Positions 24,619 to 34,149 are shown, counted from the first letter of the stretch. The stretch: 64,000 nucleotides of DNA from UBA12481 sp942493265 (GCA_942493265.1 OW818688.1:5315044-5379043); one strand, 5' to 3'. The notes: generated by a model from the letters alone, not told the origin. Made by a program: numbers and translations.

Positions 24619-25953
24619 ATGAAACGCATTCTGGTACTGGGCTCAGGTTTAAGCACGTCGAGTTTGATTGAATATTTACTCGTTCATGCTGAAAAAGAGG
24701 ATTGGCAGATCGTTGCAGGAGATATCGATCAGGCCGCTGCAAAAATAAAAGTGGACGGACATCCTCGCGGAACGGCAATTTCATTCGATATTTTCAAAGA
24801 AGCTGATAAAATTCGCCACATCAGGGAAGCCGACATCGTGATTTCCATGCTTCCGGCCCGGTTTCATCCCATGGTAGCTGAAGCGTGCCTCGAAGCTGGC
24901 CGCAGTATGCTTACCGCATCATACGTATCCCCGGAGATCCGGCGCCTGGATTACCAGGCACGCCAGAAGGGACTCCTGTTTTTCAATGAACTGGGTGTTG
25001 ATCCGGGCATCGACCACATGTCGGCGATGCGTGTGATTGACTCCATCCGGGCCAAAGGCGGCAAGATTACTGGCTTCCGGTCGTATACCGGAGGGTTGAT
25101 CGCTCCGGAATCAGATAACAATCCGTGGAACTATAAATTTACCTGGAATCCGAGAAATGTAGTCCTGGCCGGACAAGGTACCGCAATTTTCATCCGCGAC
25201 GGACAATACAAGTATGTACCCTATCATCAGGTATTCCGGTCGGCTGAAAAGACCACCGTTCTGGATCTGGGAGATTTTGAAGTATACCCTAACCGGGACT
25301 CATTGAAATACAGGGAAATATACAATCTGCCTGATATAAAAACCCTGATCCGCGGAACCATGCGGCGTCCGGGCTACTGCGAAGCCTGGAATGTTTTTGT
25401 TCAGCTGGGAATGACCGATGACAGCTATACCATGGATTATTCCGGAAACCAAACCTGGTATGAATTCACGGATTCATTCCTGCCATCAGGCCAGCAAGGC
25501 CCGATCACCGAACGGCTTGCCTCTTACCTGAACATCCCTGCGGAAGGACCTGTTATGGACAAGCTGGCCTGGTTGGGCATGTTTGAAAATATACCCACCG
25601 GCCTCACCAATGCCACCCCGGCCCAGATTCTCCTGCACAAACTGGAACAAAAATGGAAACTTGAGCCCGACGACAAGGACATAATCGTGATGCAGCATAT
25701 CTTTGACTATCAGTTAAAAGGAAAGAATTACCGGCATAAATCATCGTTGATTGTCAAGGGCCGTGACCAACGGCAAACCGCCATGGCAATAACCGTAGGC
25801 ACACCGCTGGCCATTGCAACACGCCTCGTGCTCAATGGCTCCATTCGGGCCACAGGGGTTCAGATCCCAACCGAGCCGGGATTTTACAACCCGATCCTCG
25901 CTGAACTGGAACAATTCGGAATCCGTTTCATCGAAGAGGAAATTGAATTATAA
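24619..25953 (+). CDS. Saccharopine dehydrogenase family protein (LYS9-like)
   Basis: 444 aa. A Rossmann start (MKRILVLGSGLSTSSLIEYL) binds NAD(P); ADIVISMLPARFHPMVAEACLEAGRSMLTASYVSPE and FNELGVDPGIDHMSAM are the conserved core of the saccharopine reductase family, and GFRSYTGGLIAPE precedes the C-terminal substrate domain. In LYS9 the enzyme forms saccharopine; in bacteria relatives also act in lysine degradation or as carboxynorspermidine synthases. No lysine-pathway partner lies beside it, so the substrate is open. Monocistronic on the + strand, divergent from mutS. Confidence 0.88.
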   Translation: MKRILVLGSGLSTSSLIEYLLVHAEKEDWQIVAGDIDQAAAKIKVDGHPRGTAISFDIFKEADKIRHIREADIVISMLPARFHPMVAEACLEAGRSMLTASYVSPEIRRLDYQARQKGLLFFNELGVDPGIDHMSAMRVIDSIRAKGGKITGFRSYTGGLIAPESDNNPWNYKFTWNPRNVVLAGQGTAIFIRDGQYKYVPYHQVFRSAEKTTVLDLGDFEVYPNRDSLKYREIYNLPDIKTLIRGTMRRPGYCEAWNVFVQLGMTDDSYTMDYSGNQTWYEFTDSFLPSGQQGPITERLASYLNIPAEGPVMDKLAWLGMFENIPTGLTNATPAQILLHKLEQKWKLEPDDKDIIVMQHIFDYQLKGKNYRHKSSLIVKGRDQRQTAMAITVGTPLAIATRLVLNGSIRATGVQIPTEPGFYNPILAELEQFGIRFIEEEIEL

Positions 25954-25960
25954 ATATACC

Positions 25961-25985
25961 GTAGGGGCGACCTGCGGTCGCCCAC
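25961..25985. repeat. Dispersed 25-bp palindromic repeat, copy 2
   Basis: Identical to 9658-9682 (core GGGCGACC-TGC-GGTCGCCC). It fills the short gap between the convergent saccharopine-dehydrogenase-like and trmN6-like genes. It could form a hairpin but lacks a T-tract. Confidence 0.8.
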
Positions 25986-25993
25986 CCAACCCA

Positions 25994-26707
25994 TCATCCC
26001 AAATAAAACTCCCCGGTTAGTTTTTTATATTCACCGGTATACACGCCGCGGATTTCCGTTTCAACAATCAGTTCTTCCGGTTCAACCGATAGCGGCTCCC
26101 TGCCCCACTCCAGCAAAATCCGCTTGACCGGTGCATTGGCATTTCCCCGCACATTTAATCTTCTCCTGATAAACAGTCCGTTTTCAGCGGCGAGCAAAAT
26201 GGCTTCTTCTGCACGGCCGGCAGGCAGAATCATTGCAAGCTTTCCAAGCGCACCAATATGCCTGGTTGCTTTCTGAATGAGGCCAGTCAGGGGAAGATCA
26301 TCATCATGCCTTGCGGTAGCCCTTTGTAAATCAGGATTTTTAAGCGCCTTGGTGAAAAATGGCGGATTACAAACAATCAGATCAAACTTCAAGTCAGCGG
26401 CCGGCATCCAGTTCCTGAAATCCGCATGCACCACTTCAATGCGATTGCTCCATGGTGATTCAGCGACATTACGGAGAGCCTGACCGGCTGCTGCCGGATC
26501 GATTTCAAGAGCAGTAATTAAACCAGAGGAATTCCTTTGAGCCAGCATCAGGGCAATCAATCCGGTTCCCGTGCCGATATCCAGCATATTGGCACAATCT
26601 CCGCAATCGGCCCAGGCACCAAGCAGAACGCCATCGGTGCCCACTTTCATGGCCGACTGATCCTGCCTGATCAAAAAATACCGGAATTGAAACCACTCAT
26701 TCGACAT
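25994..26707 (-). CDS. trmN6: tRNA1(Val) (adenine(37)-N6)-methyltransferase family protein
   Basis: 237 aa, starting at the ATG at 26707 (MSNEWFQFRYFLIRQDQSAMKVGTD); the open frame continues upstream only over the neighbouring gene. The N-terminal FLIRQDQSAMKVGTDGVLLGAW and SAM motif MLDIGTGTGLIALMLAQ, ALEIDPAAAGQA and the catalytic NPPF motif (LIVCNPPFFTKALKNPD) identify the TrmN6/YfiC group, which methylates A37 of tRNA. The start is one base after the TIGR02757 gene stop, so the two are coupled. Related rRNA or protein N-methyltransferases are a less likely alternative. Confidence 0.88.
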   Translation of the reverse strand: MSNEWFQFRYFLIRQDQSAMKVGTDGVLLGAWADCGDCANMLDIGTGTGLIALMLAQRNSSGLITALEIDPAAAGQALRNVAESPWSNRIEVVHADFRNWMPAADLKFDLIVCNPPFFTKALKNPDLQRATARHDDDLPLTGLIQKATRHIGALGKLAMILPAGRAEEAILLAAENGLFIRRRLNVRGNANAPVKRILLEWGREPLSVEPEELIVETEIRGVYTGEYKKLTGEFYLG

Positions 26708-26708
26708 A

Positions 26709-27482
26709 TCAGAAATGATCAAACAAACCCAAACCAAATAAACTAAAATCAAATTTACAGGGATCCTCCGGATCCAGCTGCCGCAATTCCGCAGTGAGTT
26801 CCTCCACAGCCTGCCAATCATTGGATTTACGGCTGAGCATGCCCAATGAGCGGGCCACCCTGCCCACATGGGTATCGAGTGGGATCATCAGTCCCGAAGC
26901 CGGAATCCCCTCCCATAAGCCGAAATGAACCCCGCGGTTATCCTTCCTCACCATCCACATCAGAAAAAGATTCAGCCGCTTAGCCGCCGACCCCTTTTCT
27001 ACATCGGATATATGCTTTAACGAACGGCACGCCGGTGCGGTTGAAACAAATACCCGCCTGAAATGCCTCAGGGCACCAAATGTTCCTCCCTGACGGTATC
27101 CTTCGGTAAACAGCTGCTCCAATCCGCCGAAATTTAAATATACATACTGCAGTCCCCGGATTAACCAGCCCAGATCTCCGGAATTAAAAGTCCTGTGCAC
27201 AAAGCCCTCAAACCGCTCAATGTCCCGGGTGTCCGCCAATCTGATAAATTCATAAGGAGAGCGGTCCATGCGATCCACTATGCTGTTCGCGCTTTTAATG
27301 ATTGAAGTTCTGTTTCCCCAGGCAATGGTGGCAGTTAAAAAGGCTGCAATTTCAATATCTTCCTTCAATGAAAAGGAATGGGGCACCTGAATCGGGTCGT
27401 TCAGAATAAACTCAGGGTGATTGTATTGATCATGCTTGGCTTCCAGCAGATCCCGGATATCCAAATTATTCAGGCCGGACAT
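26709..27482 (-). CDS. TIGR02757 (DUF2400) family protein of unknown function
   Basis: 257 aa. The sequence matches the TIGR02757 family seen in Bacteroidetes and some other anaerobes: an N-terminal VPHSFSLKEDIEIAAFLTATIAWGNRTSI block, the central KRLNLFLMWMVRKDNRGVHFGLW and the C-terminal IPLDTHVGRVARSLGML and PEDPCKFDFSLFGLG. The DTHVGRVARSLGML stretch resembles the helix-hairpin-helix region of DNA glycosylases, which hints at nucleic-acid binding, but no activity is established. It lies between lolD-like and trmN6-like genes on the same strand. Confidence 0.85.
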   Translation of the reverse strand: MSGLNNLDIRDLLEAKHDQYNHPEFILNDPIQVPHSFSLKEDIEIAAFLTATIAWGNRTSIIKSANSIVDRMDRSPYEFIRLADTRDIERFEGFVHRTFNSGDLGWLIRGLQYVYLNFGGLEQLFTEGYRQGGTFGALRHFRRVFVSTAPACRSLKHISDVEKGSAAKRLNLFLMWMVRKDNRGVHFGLWEGIPASGLMIPLDTHVGRVARSLGMLSRKSNDWQAVEELTAELRQLDPEDPCKFDFSLFGLGLFDHF

Positions 27483-27485
27483 AAT

Positions 27486-28142
27486 TCAGGAGGCAACGAT
27501 CCTGCCGTCACGCATGGTAATGACGCGATCCGACAAGGAAGCCAGTGCTGTATCGTGCGTCACGATCACAAAAGTCTGATGAAATTCATCCCGCAGCCGA
27601 AGAAACAGCTGATGCAGTTCGCGCTGGTTCTCGGAGTCCAGATTACCGGAAGGCTCATCTGCAAGAATCACTGCCGGGTTATTCATCAGTGCACGCGCCA
27701 CTGCAACCCGTTGTTTCTCCCCTCCCGACAGCTCTGCCGGCTTATGTTCCATGCGGTCCGACAGCCGCAGGTAATCCAGCAGTTCTGCACCCCGCTTCTC
27801 GGCTTTAGCCCTTGGGGTTTTACAGATATAGGCAGGAATGCAAACATTCTCGAGTGCTGTAAATTCAGGCAGGAGATGATGAAATTGAAAAACGAATCCG
27901 ATCTCACGATTACGGAAGGCGGCAAGTTTACGGTCATCCATCGAACTGATGCCGGTATCCCTGATCCAGATCTGACCGGCATCAGGCCGGTTCAAGGTAC
28001 CCATGATCTGAAGAAGGGTGGTCTTACCGGCTCCGCTTGGGCCGACTATTGAAACAATCTCACCGGCAGCTACCTGCAGATCAATCCCTTTGAGCACCTC
28101 AAGGCTCCCGAACGACTTCCTGATTTCCTGAACACGGATCAT
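27486..28142 (-). CDS. lolD: ABC transporter ATP-binding protein, LolD/MacB-ATPase type
   Basis: 218 aa, a lone ATPase. Walker A is GPSGAGKTT (about 34-42), the Q-loop lies in FVFQFHHLLPEFTALENV, the signature is LSGGEKQRVAVARAL, Walker B ILADEPSGNLD and the switch His VTHD. The LLPEFTALENV segment is typical of LolD, the motor for lipoprotein release from the inner membrane with LolC/E. No permease is adjacent: a LolC/E-type permease lies at 56843-58084 and a MacB-type permease at 35754-37136, either of which could be its partner. It is 3 bp upstream of the TIGR02757 gene. Confidence 0.88.
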   Translation of the reverse strand: MIRVQEIRKSFGSLEVLKGIDLQVAAGEIVSIVGPSGAGKTTLLQIMGTLNRPDAGQIWIRDTGISSMDDRKLAAFRNREIGFVFQFHHLLPEFTALENVCIPAYICKTPRAKAEKRGAELLDYLRLSDRMEHKPAELSGGEKQRVAVARALMNNPAVILADEPSGNLDSENQRELHQLFLRLRDEFHQTFVIVTHDTALASLSDRVITMRDGRIVAS

Positions 28143-28197
28143 AAAATAATTCTCTTTCTACTGTAAAAGTAACGGAATAATCGGATGCTGACAAAGG

Positions 28198-30648
28198 TCA
28201 CCTTCTGGTACCAGGCAACACCCGCTTATAATCCAGATAGTAGATCACTTTCACGGAAAAAGAATTGATCTGAGGAGATATCATGGTTCCCTGCAGATTA
28301 TCCCAATAGGAAAGAAAAGATTGAGGATCAATTGCTTCACTTTTGGAAATATTGTTTTTCCAAACCAGGGTAAGGTAACTGCCCGGTGCAAAGTTCAGCG
28401 AATACTCAAGATCTATGGTAAAGATATTGAAATCAATATTTTGATTCTCATGATAGTCCGCATAATCTGCCAGACCGCCTTGGTCATCCAGCAAATAGTA
28501 TCTCAGATATTTAACCTGCGACCAATAGTGACGTACCGACAAACTGAGCGCCGCTTTGTTGCTGAAAACATAAGACCCTGACATGGAATTCGTTACCGTT
28601 TGAATATTTCGATTACCAAAAACCAGTGAGCCGTCACTCCGACTGGTCACATAGCCTTCATCACCAAGATCATTGACAAATTTAACAGACGGAAAGAAGC
28701 TGAATTTATTATTGAGCCTTAACCGGGGTGAAATATTAAACTGAAATGCATGATTACCCTTGGCATTTCTAAAAAATTGAACACCAGCATCGGCTGCAAC
28801 TTTTTTACGGTAATCAGTTGATCCGCCCAAATTGAACAACCAATAAGCGGGCCGCACAAAATACCGGTCGGCAACCCTTGGTTCATACCAGTCGTGCGTT
28901 TCCACCGGGCTCAATTCCAGCGATATACGTGTATCCCAATAATTTCGGTATAAAAGATGGGTCGACCAGCTGATATTGAATTCCGAATATTCCCTCCCCT
29001 TATAAATCATATTGTACTCAAAACCGAGGCTGTTACTCAGCGAGTTCAATATCCAGAACGGCTCCAGAAACCGGTGCGAAAACAACAGGTCGTGCCCGAT
29101 CGAATTATTATTCCGGAGATAACCCATATCATTGGGATTATAGGTATCGGTCATCAATCCGAAATTATAGGAGGTGGTAAAAGCACCACCATACTTGCCG
29201 ATCGCGAAATACATGGAATGGCCAGATACCGGCTTCCCGGTAAGTGAATCATAAATCAGGCTCAGGGCGCCGCTTCCTGAAACCCCGAAACGGTTATTCT
29301 TGTCGCGCAATTTCAACGAGGCATTGGTAACATTTGCCATTCTCGTTGTTGAAGGAGTTAATACATTGGTATTGGTCAGATTAACATATGAATTCCTGCC
29401 AAAAACCTGATCGAGCACAATCATGCTGTAATTACTGAACGGGTCAGTAAGGATACGTTCCTCATTTCCTTCCGGATCAGCAATGGTGGCATAGGTATTG
29501 GCCGTCATGGCATTAAGAAATCCTACACCGAGATTTTTGGTATTGCGACCAGAGATTTTGGTCACGTTGATCAATTTGGATTCTTCCGGATTTTGAAGGA
29601 TTTTATCGCCTTCATCCAGTTTATCCCAAACTCCGGAATAACCTGATGGCCTTTTTCCAATCCTTCGGGAGTAAAACAGCCCGGATTTATCAAACAACTC
29701 CATGCCTTCGGTGAAAAACTGCCTGTTTTCCGAATATTTAACCTCATAGGGGGTAAGATTGAGAATAATCTGGTCCGACTTTCTTTGCCCGAAATCAGGA
29801 ATCAATGTCATATCCAATGTATAGGCATCGTTGATACCATATTTCAAGTCCATTCCGGCTGCATAGGAAAACCCATTACCATCAGGTGAAAACTGATAAT
29901 AGCCGGCAGCAAAGGGATACAATTCAAGCCGGATGGGTGATTTTACCGACTGAATGCCTAAAAGTTCCCCCACCTGACTCTCTTCCCCAAATTTCCGGTC
30001 GATCGGATTCCAGGTGGTAGTTTCCCTTGAACGGCGAACTGTTCTTTGAAAATTGATACCCCAAACCTGAACATCCTGCTTTGGAAACCTGATGGCAGCA
30101 AATGGAATTTCGACTTCGAGGAACCAACCTTCACTGGTAAAACTCACTTTACTGTACCATACAGTGTTCCAGGAGGAATCCCCGCGGCGATAACTGTTTT
30201 CACTGGCTGATGCAGAAGCTGACTGTTTTACATCGCCCTGGACATTGGCTGCCGAAACCTCAAATTCAAAAAGGTTCTGCCCATCATTATAAGGATTCAG
30301 TGAAATTTTAAAACGGTCAACATTCCCTTCAGATACCTGATCCCGTTTAGTGAGTTCACGCATAATACTGTCGGGAGCGGAATCATACATATAAACACCG
30401 AAATACACTGCTGTGTTATCATAAACCACCTTTACTTCAGTCTTCTGTGTTTCAGGAAGCCCCATGGTCGGGGAATAGGTAACAAATCCGGAGGCAGTAT
30501 TTGCGCTTTGCCAGACAGGTTCATTCAACAGCCCGTCGATCGTGATTTTGCCCGTTGAACGCACAGCACCCAGCTGTTTCTTTTCATTAAGGCTTTGAGC
30601 GGAAAAAAAAGGCAGAAAGAGTAACAGCCCCAGCAAAACATTCTTCAT
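28198..30648 (-). CDS. DUF5916 protein with N-terminal carbohydrate-binding (CBM9-like) domain, outer-membrane barrel
   Basis: 816 aa with a signal peptide (1-18). Residues 25-220 are the CBM9-like/DOMON domain: GKITIDGLLNEPVWQSA, VKVVYDNTAVYFGVYMYD, GWFLEVEIPFAAIRF and WGINFQRTVRRSRETTTW. The remaining ~600 residues are DUF5916, rich in alternating aromatic strands (YRNYWDTRISLELSP, GSYLTLVWKNNI), consistent with an outer-membrane barrel ending near the C-terminus. FYSRRIGKRP is a family landmark. Function is not established; related genes are common in Bacteroidetes. A TATCTTTG promoter box lies 17 bases upstream. Confidence 0.88.
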   Translation of the reverse strand: MKNVLLGLLLFLPFFSAQSLNEKKQLGAVRSTGKITIDGLLNEPVWQSANTASGFVTYSPTMGLPETQKTEVKVVYDNTAVYFGVYMYDSAPDSIMRELTKRDQVSEGNVDRFKISLNPYNDGQNLFEFEVSAANVQGDVKQSASASASENSYRRGDSSWNTVWYSKVSFTSEGWFLEVEIPFAAIRFPKQDVQVWGINFQRTVRRSRETTTWNPIDRKFGEESQVGELLGIQSVKSPIRLELYPFAAGYYQFSPDGNGFSYAAGMDLKYGINDAYTLDMTLIPDFGQRKSDQIILNLTPYEVKYSENRQFFTEGMELFDKSGLFYSRRIGKRPSGYSGVWDKLDEGDKILQNPEESKLINVTKISGRNTKNLGVGFLNAMTANTYATIADPEGNEERILTDPFSNYSMIVLDQVFGRNSYVNLTNTNVLTPSTTRMANVTNASLKLRDKNNRFGVSGSGALSLIYDSLTGKPVSGHSMYFAIGKYGGAFTTSYNFGLMTDTYNPNDMGYLRNNNSIGHDLLFSHRFLEPFWILNSLSNSLGFEYNMIYKGREYSEFNISWSTHLLYRNYWDTRISLELSPVETHDWYEPRVADRYFVRPAYWLFNLGGSTDYRKKVAADAGVQFFRNAKGNHAFQFNISPRLRLNNKFSFFPSVKFVNDLGDEGYVTSRSDGSLVFGNRNIQTVTNSMSGSYVFSNKAALSLSVRHYWSQVKYLRYYLLDDQGGLADYADYHENQNIDFNIFTIDLEYSLNFAPGSYLTLVWKNNISKSEAIDPQSFLSYWDNLQGTMISPQINSFSVKVIYYLDYKRVLPGTRR

Positions 30649-30664
30649 ACAACGAAATTTTGCC

Positions 30665-30672
30665 CAAAGATA
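30665..30672 (-). promoter_or_regulatory. Putative -7 box for the DUF5916 gene
   Basis: Minus-strand TATCTTTG matches TAnnTTTG; the ATG at 30648 implies a leader near 10 nt. No TTTG at -33 is evident. Confidence 0.45.
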
Positions 30673-30745
30673 AGATTTTGGGGTAGCCGGATGGCCCTTG
30701 AAGTAGCTGAAAGATTGGGGAATCTGTTAAAAAAAGTTAATGCGC

Positions 30746-31042
30746 CTAACCTTTGAGATCGTCACCGATGTCCTTGATATCCTTGGCAACTTCAGATTCA
30801 TCAATATAACTGCGCACGTGTTTATTGGCTTCCTCTGCATTCCTTTTCACATCAGATGTTACATCGTTGATATCGCTTCGGATATCCTGCGTTGACTCTT
30901 CGAATTCACGCTTGATATCATTGGAAACCTTGCGAAATTCCCGCATTCCCTTAGCAACCCCCTTGGCTATTTCAGGCATTTTATCAGCCCCGAATAAAAG
31001 CAAGGCTGCCAATAGAACAACGATAATCTCTCCACCACCCAT
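30746..31042 (-). CDS. tatA: Twin-arginine translocase subunit TatA/TatE family
   Basis: 98 aa. One N-terminal transmembrane helix (GGGEIIVVLLAALLLFGADK), then the FGADKMPEIAKGVAKGMREFRK hinge and amphipathic helix typical of TatA. A charged tail of about 50 residues (SNDIKREFEESTQDIRSDI...) is predicted to be helical. It forms the pore component for export of folded proteins; tatC is not in the window. It lies just after the secDF terminator with its own promoter box, so two protein-export genes adjoin without sharing a transcript. Confidence 0.93.
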   Translation of the reverse strand: MGGGEIIVVLLAALLLFGADKMPEIAKGVAKGMREFRKVSNDIKREFEESTQDIRSDINDVTSDVKRNAEEANKHVRSYIDESEVAKDIKDIGDDLKG

Positions 31043-31058
31043 TTGCTTGGATTTTTGC

Positions 31059-31066
31059 CAAAGATA
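31059..31066 (-). promoter_or_regulatory. -7 box of tatA, abutting the secDF terminator T-tract
   Basis: Minus-strand TATCTTTG matches TAnnTTTG and follows directly on the run of Ts of the secDF terminator. The tatA ATG is at 31042, so the leader would be about 10 nt. Confidence 0.5.
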
Positions 31067-31067
31067 T

Positions 31068-31100
31068 AAAAAAAAACCCCGGAGCGAAGTCCGGGGTTTT
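31068..31100 (-). terminator. Intrinsic terminator of secDF
   Basis: On the minus strand AAAACCCCGGA and TCCGGGGTTTT pair around a 6-base loop (CTTCGC), and nine Ts follow. It starts 6 bases after the secDF stop at 31106. Confidence 0.9.
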
Positions 31101-31105
31101 GAGTG

Positions 31106-34099
31106 TTATTCATTTTCAGGCAAGCCTTTTCTTTTCTGGCTCCACCTGTGCAGATCATACGTAATTGCCGAAGCAACGAAGATTGAAGAATAGGTACCAA
31201 ATGCGATACCGAACAGAAGGGCAAATACAAACCCTCTGATGGATGGTCCGCCAAAGATAAAGATGGCTACCAAAACGATTAAGGTGGTACCTGCGGTGTT
31301 CAGTGTACGGCCCAGGGTAGAGTCAACCGCCTGATTAAATAGTTCATGGCGTCCGCGTTTGCGGTATAATCCGGTATACTCCCTGATACGGTCGAATACG
31401 ATCACGGTATCATTGATGGAATAACCAATGATGGTAAGGATGGCAGCGATAAACGCCTGATCAACTTCCATCGAGAACGGCATGATACTATATAGCAGGG
31501 AATAGGCTCCCAATACAATAATTGAGTCGTGGAAAAGAGCGGCAACAGCACCCAATCCGAATTGCCAGGTACGGAACCGAATCAGGATATAGAGGAAAAT
31601 AACTACCAGGGCGAAGAATACCGCCAGGATTGCACCCCTCATGATGTCCTTGGCAACAGTTGGTCCTACCAACTGACTGTCCTGTCTGTTCTTCTCGAGG
31701 AAAGTTTTCATATCGGTTCCCGGAGCCAGCTGTGATTTACACCCATCATACAATGCCTGGTCAACAATTGAAGCAGCACTTGCATCCTGGCTGTCAATCA
31801 TGAACGGAGTGATCACCTTCACCTGATTGGTCGGTCCGAAAACCTTAACCTGCGGGGCGACGCCGTTGCTTGCTTTCTCAATACTCAGTGTCAGTGCCTG
31901 TACATCAACCGGCTGATCGAAGCGGATAGTGAATGTCCGTCCTCCCTTGAAGTCAACACCAAGGTTTAATTTCCTTGTAGCAAGTGAGCCGATTGAGATA
32001 AGCATCAAAACGGCGGAGAATATGTACATATACTTTCTTTTCTCAATAAATTGAAGATTCGCATGTACCAGGAAGTTATTGGTAAACTTGTTGCCAAACT
32101 TGATCTTCTTGTCTTTGTCCAGCCACCATTCAAAAATAATACGGGAAATAAAGATGGCGGAGAAAAGTGAAGTAAGAATACCGATTACGAGCGTGGTTGC
32201 GAAACCGCGGATCGGACCTGAACCGAAAATATAAAGGATGATACCGGTAAGGATCGTTGTAACGTTACCGTCGATAATAGCCGACATAGCATGGTGGTAA
32301 CCTTCCTTGACCGCAAGTTTGATTCCCTTGCCGGCCCGCAATTCCTCACGGATACGTTCATATATAATAACGTTCGCATCAACCGCCATACCCAGGGTCA
32401 GAACAATACCCGCTATTCCAGGCAGGGTAAGTACTGCTCCGAGGGAAGCAAGTACCCCCATGATAAAGAATACGTTGGAAACCAGTGCTACGTTGGCAAC
32501 CCAACCGGCCTGGTTGTAATAGAGAAGCATGTAAAAGAGAACCAGAATAAAGGCCAGGATGAAAGAAAGCAACCCTGAATTAACGGCTTCACGTCCGAGT
32601 GAAGGTCCTACAATTACTTCCTCAATAATCTGTGCAGGGGCATCCATACGCCCTACATTCAAGATATTGGCTAAGTCCTGTGCTTCTTCGATAGTCATCC
32701 CTCCACCGGAAATCGATGAACGGCCGCCGGAAATTTCATTCTGAACGGTAGGATTTGACCTTACATAGTTATCAAGAACAATGGCGATCGATCTGCCTTG
32801 ATTTTCTTTTGTTAACCGTTGCCAGATTTTGGCCCCTTCACCGTTCATGTTCAGGGAAACCTCAGGCTGGTTACTGGTACCGCCAAGGTCACTTTTTGCA
32901 TTTACAACCACGGCTCCATCAAGAGCAGGTTTGCCTTCACGGTTCGTCATTTTGATGGCAACCAGTGAAAACATTTCAGGGTTTCCGTCGATAGCCTTTG
33001 CCGACCAGTACAACCGGAGAGTTGACGGGAAGATATTTTTTATCTGTGGTATAGCCAGTGCACGGTTTACGGCAGCGGTATCACGGAAGTGCGAATACCC
33101 GACAACCGGTCCGGTTTGAAGCTGACCATTGTTATCTGCATTAGGCCTCAGAATAACAAACAGCGGATTTTCCTTCCTGAAAGCTTCCAGGTTCTGATCA
33201 TCAGTTGCAGTGGTATCTTTTTCCAGCTTGTCCAGCAAGGTGCTTTTTGTAGTATCGGCAGCTGCAGCAGCAATCTGCTCGGGAGTTTTGGCGGTCGTAT
33301 CTGCCGGTGCGGCAGCAACCGTTTCGAGTTCCCTCAATTTGGTGTTGGCATCCTGCAAAAAGCCGTAAACTTCATTATTTTCATAAGTTTCCCAGAACTC
33401 CAGCTTGGCTGAAACCTGAAGAAGCTTTCTAACACGCTCATGGTCCTTGATACCCGGCAATTCAATCATCACCCGGCCGGCTTTCCCCATTTCCTGGAAG
33501 TTAGGCTGTGCAACACCGAACTGGTCGATACGGGCACGAAGAATTTTTACTGAATTGTCAATGGCGATTTTGGTTTCAGCATGCAAAACATCCAGAACCT
33601 CCTCGTTGGTTGAGTTGTACTTGATCCTGTCGCGCAGCTGAATGGTATTGAATACCGCAGCCAGCTTGGCATTTGGATCAATTTCCCCAAATGCTTTTCC
33701 AAACAGGGTTACAAAGTCATCCTGACTCGTCAATAATCTTTGTCTTGCTACCCTCAAAGCCTTGGTAAACGTACTGTCAGTTGAGTAATTGGATAGTGAC
33801 CGCACCAGGTCAACAACCGATACTTCCATCATCACGTTCATCCCACCTTTCAAGTCGAGACCAAGGTTAAATTCCCTTTCCTGACACTGCCTGTAAGTAT
33901 ACTTTTTCAGCCACAGGAAGTTGTAGACCGGCACTCCGGACAGGGAATCCTTGTAAAAGATCTTCTTGATAGGATCGCCTTTGGCATATGTGGCAGCCTT
34001 TTTCTCGATACGGGCTGTGACAAAGGTGAAGGATAACTGGTAGACGCAAACCAATGCCAACAATATAGCTACCAGCTTGATCGCTCCTTTATTACGCAT
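31106..34099 (-). CDS. secDF: Protein translocase SecDF, fused SecD and SecF
   Basis: 997 aa, the fused form common in Bacteroidetes. It uses the proton gradient to pull preproteins from SecYEG on the periplasmic side. SecD part: first helix at residues 7-25, D1 motif EFNLGLDLKGGMNV (about 76-89), the periplasmic P1 domain and a six-helix bundle with GMAVDANVIIYERIREEL. SecF part: LNLGVDFKGGRTFTI (about 710) and FSMEVDQAFIAAILTIIGYSINDTVIVFDRIRE. Residues about 255-310 are an Ala/Thr/Asp-rich insert that looks like a linker within P1. A TATATTTG promoter box precedes it. Confidence 0.97.
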   Translation of the reverse strand: MRNKGAIKLVAILLALVCVYQLSFTFVTARIEKKAATYAKGDPIKKIFYKDSLSGVPVYNFLWLKKYTYRQCQEREFNLGLDLKGGMNVMMEVSVVDLVRSLSNYSTDSTFTKALRVARQRLLTSQDDFVTLFGKAFGEIDPNAKLAAVFNTIQLRDRIKYNSTNEEVLDVLHAETKIAIDNSVKILRARIDQFGVAQPNFQEMGKAGRVMIELPGIKDHERVRKLLQVSAKLEFWETYENNEVYGFLQDANTKLRELETVAAAPADTTAKTPEQIAAAAADTTKSTLLDKLEKDTTATDDQNLEAFRKENPLFVILRPNADNNGQLQTGPVVGYSHFRDTAAVNRALAIPQIKNIFPSTLRLYWSAKAIDGNPEMFSLVAIKMTNREGKPALDGAVVVNAKSDLGGTSNQPEVSLNMNGEGAKIWQRLTKENQGRSIAIVLDNYVRSNPTVQNEISGGRSSISGGGMTIEEAQDLANILNVGRMDAPAQIIEEVIVGPSLGREAVNSGLLSFILAFILVLFYMLLYYNQAGWVANVALVSNVFFIMGVLASLGAVLTLPGIAGIVLTLGMAVDANVIIYERIREELRAGKGIKLAVKEGYHHAMSAIIDGNVTTILTGIILYIFGSGPIRGFATTLVIGILTSLFSAIFISRIIFEWWLDKDKKIKFGNKFTNNFLVHANLQFIEKRKYMYIFSAVLMLISIGSLATRKLNLGVDFKGGRTFTIRFDQPVDVQALTLSIEKASNGVAPQVKVFGPTNQVKVITPFMIDSQDASAASIVDQALYDGCKSQLAPGTDMKTFLEKNRQDSQLVGPTVAKDIMRGAILAVFFALVVIFLYILIRFRTWQFGLGAVAALFHDSIIVLGAYSLLYSIMPFSMEVDQAFIAAILTIIGYSINDTVIVFDRIREYTGLYRKRGRHELFNQAVDSTLGRTLNTAGTTLIVLVAIFIFGGPSIRGFVFALLFGIAFGTYSSIFVASAITYDLHRWSQKRKGLPENE

Positions 34100-34149
34100 G
34101 TTTTTCCGATTTAAATTATTCTTTTATAATCTGTTCCAATTTGAACGCG

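Noticed and set aside
25961..25985. Palindrome as a transcription terminator
   Set aside because: The hairpin has no T-tract on either strand and an identical copy lies in an unrelated gap, so a repeat family is a better explanation.
27378..28052. 224-codon + strand frame opposite the TIGR02757 and lolD-like genes
   Set aside because: The minus-strand frames carry Walker and family motifs; the + frame has none.
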